This document shows positions 61,211 to 64,000 of a stretch of DNA of 64,000 nt, one piece after another; position 1 is the stretch's first letter; each line of letters starts with the position of its first letter. Below the pieces are notes generated by a model. The model was not told where the DNA came from, made no database searches, and saw only the letters and a program-made list of their open reading frames with translations. A program made the translations under genes and the position numbers. Source of the DNA: Bartonella vinsonii subsp. arupensis OK-94-513 (GTDB lineage Bacteria; Pseudomonadota; Alphaproteobacteria; Rhizobiales; Rhizobiaceae); assembly GCF_000278235.1 (NCBI RefSeq), contig NZ_JH725037.1:302487-366486 (forward strand), read 5' to 3'.

Positions 61211-61858
61211 ATGAGAAGTATAGAATCCAAGAAACTTGTCATTGCAACACATAATGCTGGCAAATTGCATGAAATTACCACTTTGGTTGCTCCTTTCGGT
61301 TTTACAATACAATCTGCAAAAGAGCTTGGATTGCCGGAACCGAAAGAAACAGGAACAACATTTGAAGAAAATGCCTACATCAAAGCCTTTGCCGCAGCAA
61401 AAAAAACAGGTCTTCCTGCTCTCTCGGATGATTCAGGCTTGGAAATAGATGCATTAGGCGGTGCACCAGGTGTTTATACAGCTGACCTCGCTCTTGAACC
61501 CGATGGTACACGTAATTTTCCAAAAGCAATGCAAAAAATAGAAGATGAACTCCAAAAAATTGGAGCACATGAAAAAAAACAGCGGAAAAGCCGATTTATA
61601 TCGGTCATATGCATTGCATGGCCCGATGGCTATTCGGACTATTTCCAAGGCAGTGTTGAAGGCACATTCGTTTGGCCACCACGAGGAGATAAAGGTTTTG
61701 GTTTTGATCCTATTTTTTTGCCAGATGGATATGAAAATACCTTTGGGGAAATGTCAACAGAGCAAAAACATGGCTGGAAACTCAATGATACAACACCTCT
61801 TTCGCATCGCGCACGTGCTTTCAAACTTTTAGCAGAAAACCTTTTGACTCTCTCATGA
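61211..61858 (+). CDS. rdgB: XTP/dITP diphosphatase (RdgB/HAM1 family)
   Basis: The protein has 215 residues from ATG 61211, whose GGAG sits 8 bases upstream; the ATG at 61205 is too close to it. It hydrolyses dITP, XTP and other deaminated purine nucleotides, preventing their entry into DNA. THNAGK near 13-18 binds the triphosphate; [17 protein letters not shown] contains the catalytic Asp. The C-terminal FAEMS-like motif appears as FGEMS. It overlaps hemW by 4 bp (ATGA). In many relatives rph lies between hrcA and rdgB; not here. Confidence 0.95.
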   Translation: MRSIESKKLVIATHNAGKLHEITTLVAPFGFTIQSAKELGLPEPKETGTTFEENAYIKAFAAAKKTGLPALSDDSGLEIDALGGAPGVYTADLALEPDGTRNFPKAMQKIEDELQKIGAHEKKQRKSRFISVICIAWPDGYSDYFQGSVEGTFVWPPRGDKGFGFDPIFLPDGYENTFGEMSTEQKHGWKLNDTTPLSHRARAFKLLAENLLTLS

Positions 61859-63054
61859 ATGAACCTTTTGGCATTTACATTCATTGGCCCTTTTGTGCAA
61901 CGAAATGTCCCTATTGTGATTTCAATTCACATGTGCGCGTTCATGGTGTTGATCAACCACGTTTTGTAGCCGCCTTTGAACGCGAAATAGAAACGCAGTA
62001 CCATAAAATAGGTCCACGTCGCATTACGAGTATTTTTATTGGCGGGGGAACACCTTCCCTTATGACACCTCAGACTGTCGATGCCTTGTTGCAAGCACTT
62101 ACAAAAAAATGGACTGTTGATGATAAAGTTGAAATTACATTAGAAGCTAACCCATCAAGTGTAGAAGCAGAACGCTTTCGTGGATATCGTGCAGCAGGGG
62201 TTAACCGCTTGTCCTTAGGTGTACAAGCACTCAATGACAAAGCGTTGCGACAACTTGGCCGTCTCCATGACGTGAAACAGGCTCTCCATGCTATTGCTCT
62301 CGCGCGGGAAATCTTCCCACGTTTATCTTTTGATCTTATTTATGCCCGCCCCGAACAAACACGCGAACAATGGAAATATGAACTTTCCCAAGCTCTTGAT
62401 TTGGCAGCAGATCATCTTTCTCTTTACCAATTGACTATCGAAGAAGGAACCGCCTTTAAACGACTCCATGCCGCAGGAAGACTTATCCTCCCCGCTTCAG
62501 AACTCGCAGCGGACTTGTATCATCTCACCCAAGAAATAACTGCACGGCACGGACTTCTAGCTTATGAGATCTCAAATCATGCAATCCCCGGCGCTGAATC
62601 GGCGCACAATCTTCTCTATTGGCGTTATCATGAATATGCAGGCTTTGGTCCAGGAGCCCATGGACGCTTTATGGAGCACACAACAAATAATTTTTCTGCT
62701 TCTTCAAAAACCCCTTGCTCTCAAATTGGAAATCGTGAACGTTATGTTACAATAAATGAAAAATATCCTGAGCGTTGGCTTGAATTGGTAGAAACGACAG
62801 GACATGGCTGTATTGAGACAGAACAATTGACCCCATTACAACAAGCAAATGAAATGCTTCTTATGGGATTGCGTCTTTCAGAAGGTTTGGATCTTCCGCG
62901 TTATGAAACCTTAAACCCCAAAAGTTTTCCAATGGAAAAGCTTATTGATTTACAACAACAAGGACTCATAGAAATGCTAGGAAATCAGCGTTTAAAGGCA
63001 ACAAGCAAAGGACGTATCCTTCTTGACTATATCATCAGCCAATTAGCAACCTAA
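61855..63054 (+). CDS. hemW: Radical SAM protein HemW
   Basis: The protein has 399 residues. It is a HemN-like radical SAM protein. The cluster cysteines are Cys14, Cys18 and Cys21 in [11 protein letters not shown], the C-x3-C-x2-C pattern. A GGGTPSLM motif near 63-70 and a [15 protein letters not shown] run follow. HemW proteins bind and transfer heme and lack coproporphyrinogen oxidase activity, despite older names. It lacks the HemN N-terminal extension, supporting HemW. It is translationally coupled to rdgB, the usual order in alphaproteobacteria. Confidence 0.95.
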   Translation: MNEPFGIYIHWPFCATKCPYCDFNSHVRVHGVDQPRFVAAFEREIETQYHKIGPRRITSIFIGGGTPSLMTPQTVDALLQALTKKWTVDDKVEITLEANPSSVEAERFRGYRAAGVNRLSLGVQALNDKALRQLGRLHDVKQALHAIALAREIFPRLSFDLIYARPEQTREQWKYELSQALDLAADHLSLYQLTIEEGTAFKRLHAAGRLILPASELAADLYHLTQEITARHGLLAYEISNHAIPGAESAHNLLYWRYHEYAGFGPGAHGRFMEHTTNNFSASSKTPCSQIGNRERYVTINEKYPERWLELVETTGHGCIETEQLTPLQQANEMLLMGLRLSEGLDLPRYETLNPKSFPMEKLIDLQQQGLIEMLGNQRLKATSKGRILLDYIISQLAT

Positions 63055-63147
63055 AATCTGATGATTTTAACGCGCAACCCTATCACTTATGACATAACAT
63101 TCACTGTTTTCAATTTAAGAAGCAGATGCTTTAAAATAGGCTTTGCT

Positions 63148-64000
63148 CTATGCAAAAAAATCAACAATGAAACGTTCATAAATAGAAGTGAGGGTTTCCA
63201 ATGCATCAAGAGTTACACACTCATCTACCATATGCATCGTTTGTCCTGGTAAACCACATTCAACCACTGGGCAATAATCTTTAATAAATCGTGCATCAGA
63301 AGTTCCCCCCGAAGTGGAACATTCTGGTATATTCCCTGTTATACTTTCAATAGAATTTGATAGGGTTGCAATGAGTTTATCATTTTGAGTCAAAAAAACA
63401 TCTCCCAAACTTGGAATCCATTCAAGTTGATAATAGGGGTATTGATTAGTGTTGTTTTTTGATTGCACTAAAGCAAGACGCTTTTCAATTTCTGTCATAA
63501 GCGTTTCTTTTGTCCAAAGATCATTGTAGCGTATATTAAAACGCACTATTGTCTGTGCTGGAATAACATTCACTGCACAATTACCCGTATCAATGGTTGT
63601 CAATTCCAAATGACTTGGTTGAAAATTTTCTGTCCCTTGATCTAAAGCCGTTTGTGTCAACGCTTGAATAAGCTTACTTACTAAAGGTAATGGATTGGCT
63701 GCTCGTTCAGGAAAAGCAACATGACCTTGGCGGCCTTTAACTGTAATGACACCAGAAATTGATCCTCGACGACCAATCTTGATCACATCCCCAACAACCT
63801 TTACGCTTGTTGGTTCTCCCACAAGAGCCGCAGTCCATTTTTCGCCTTTTTGTTCTGCCCATTTGAGAAGTTTAACCGTGCCGTTAAGTGCAGGGCCTTC
63901 TTCATCACCAGTAATCAGAAGGCTTACCGTTCCTTTAATGGATTGTTTCTTAAGGACTCGAGCCAACGCAGCAATAAAACAAGCAATCCCGCCCTTCATA
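63148..64000 (-). CDS. dapE: Succinyl-diaminopimelate desuccinylase, 5' partial
   Basis: This is the C-terminal 283 residues of a zinc peptidase M20 enzyme that removes succinate from N-succinyl-LL-DAP in lysine and peptidoglycan synthesis. The gene runs off the right edge; the N-terminal ~100 residues are missing. The visible part opens with MKGG, normally preceded by Asp in a DMKGG motif. It continues with TGDEEGPA (a catalytic Glu-Glu pair), GRRGSISG, and a C-terminal [11 protein letters not shown] with the metal-binding MHMVDE. It works in the same pathway as dapD in this window. In many rhizobia dapE lies next to truA. Confidence 0.95.
   Translation of the reverse strand, partial: MKGGIACFIAALARVLKKQSIKGTVSLLITGDEEGPALNGTVKLLKWAEQKGEKWTAALVGEPTSVKVVGDVIKIGRRGSISGVITVKGRQGHVAFPERAANPLPLVSKLIQALTQTALDQGTENFQPSHLELTTIDTGNCAVNVIPAQTIVRFNIRYNDLWTKETLMTEIEKRLALVQSKNNTNQYPYYQLEWIPSLGDVFLTQNDKLIATLSNSIESITGNIPECSTSGGTSDARFIKDYCPVVECGLPGQTMHMVDECVTLDALETLTSIYERFIVDFFA

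Overview
The window is a 64-kb piece of an AT-rich alphaproteobacterial (Rhizobiales) chromosome, and almost certainly a Bartonella species. The evidence is the AT-rich codon use, the rhizobial gene blocks with gaps where neighbours are usually found, the ChvI/ChvG-type two-component pair (BatR/BatS in Bartonella) beside HPr kinase/EIIA/HPr, a single giant cyclic beta-1,2-glucan synthase, and protein sequences typical of that genus. The species cannot be named from the sequence alone. The content is overwhelmingly core housekeeping. I see no prophage, insertion sequence, CRISPR array, toxin-antitoxin pair or secretion locus.

Layout. 0-3.3 kb: a partial MoaF-like protein, an Smr-domain protein, Tim44-like TimA, FxsA and the export chaperone SecB. 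3.4-10.7 kb: malic enzyme (maeB) divergent from mutS, then ilvD. 11.0-15.7 kb: tRNA-Ala(GGC), an acidic FYDLN-family protein, and the aroA-cmk-rpsA cluster closed by a clear terminator. 15.8-25.9 kb: the 8.6-kb cyclic glucan synthase and pncB. 26.2-30.6 kb: a DUF454 membrane protein and a four-gene Mn/Fe ABC importer (sitABCD) behind a Fur/Mur-like box. 30.8-36.0 kb: nth, rpmI-rplT and pheS-pheT on the minus strand, with a terminator-like hairpin directly before pheS. 36.1-43.4 kb: an Hsp20 chaperone plus DUF1150, a lipoprotein with an SLT-like fold, rmuC, def-fmt-truA, a LOG-family enzyme and dapD. 43.4-51.5 kb: lepA, an EamA transporter, argB, dnaJ and dnaK. 52.3-57.8 kb: a copper chaperone, a BON-LysM protein, batR, a frameshifted batS, hprK, an EIIA-Man protein and HPr. 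58.4-64 kb: thpR, grpE, hrcA, rdgB-hemW and a partial dapE.

How the genes work together. Several blocks are translation and protein quality control (rpsA, rpmI, rplT, pheST, lepA, def, fmt, truA; dnaK, dnaJ, grpE, hrcA, hsp20, secB). Others are amino-acid and lysine/peptidoglycan biosynthesis (ilvD, aroA, argB, dapD, dapE), DNA repair (mutS, nth, rmuC, rdgB) and envelope adaptation (cyclic glucan, FxsA, lipoprotein, BON-LysM). BatRS with HprK/EIIA/HPr is the main regulatory block.

The observation most worth checking is the batS sensor kinase. It is split by the apparent loss of one C in a five-C run at 55078-55082, while the downstream kinase half is intact in the other frame. Next come a 32-bp tandem repeat in the batR upstream region, the hairpin before pheS, and a GC-rich hairpin before rpmI. 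I found no convincing undescribed multi-gene system in this window.
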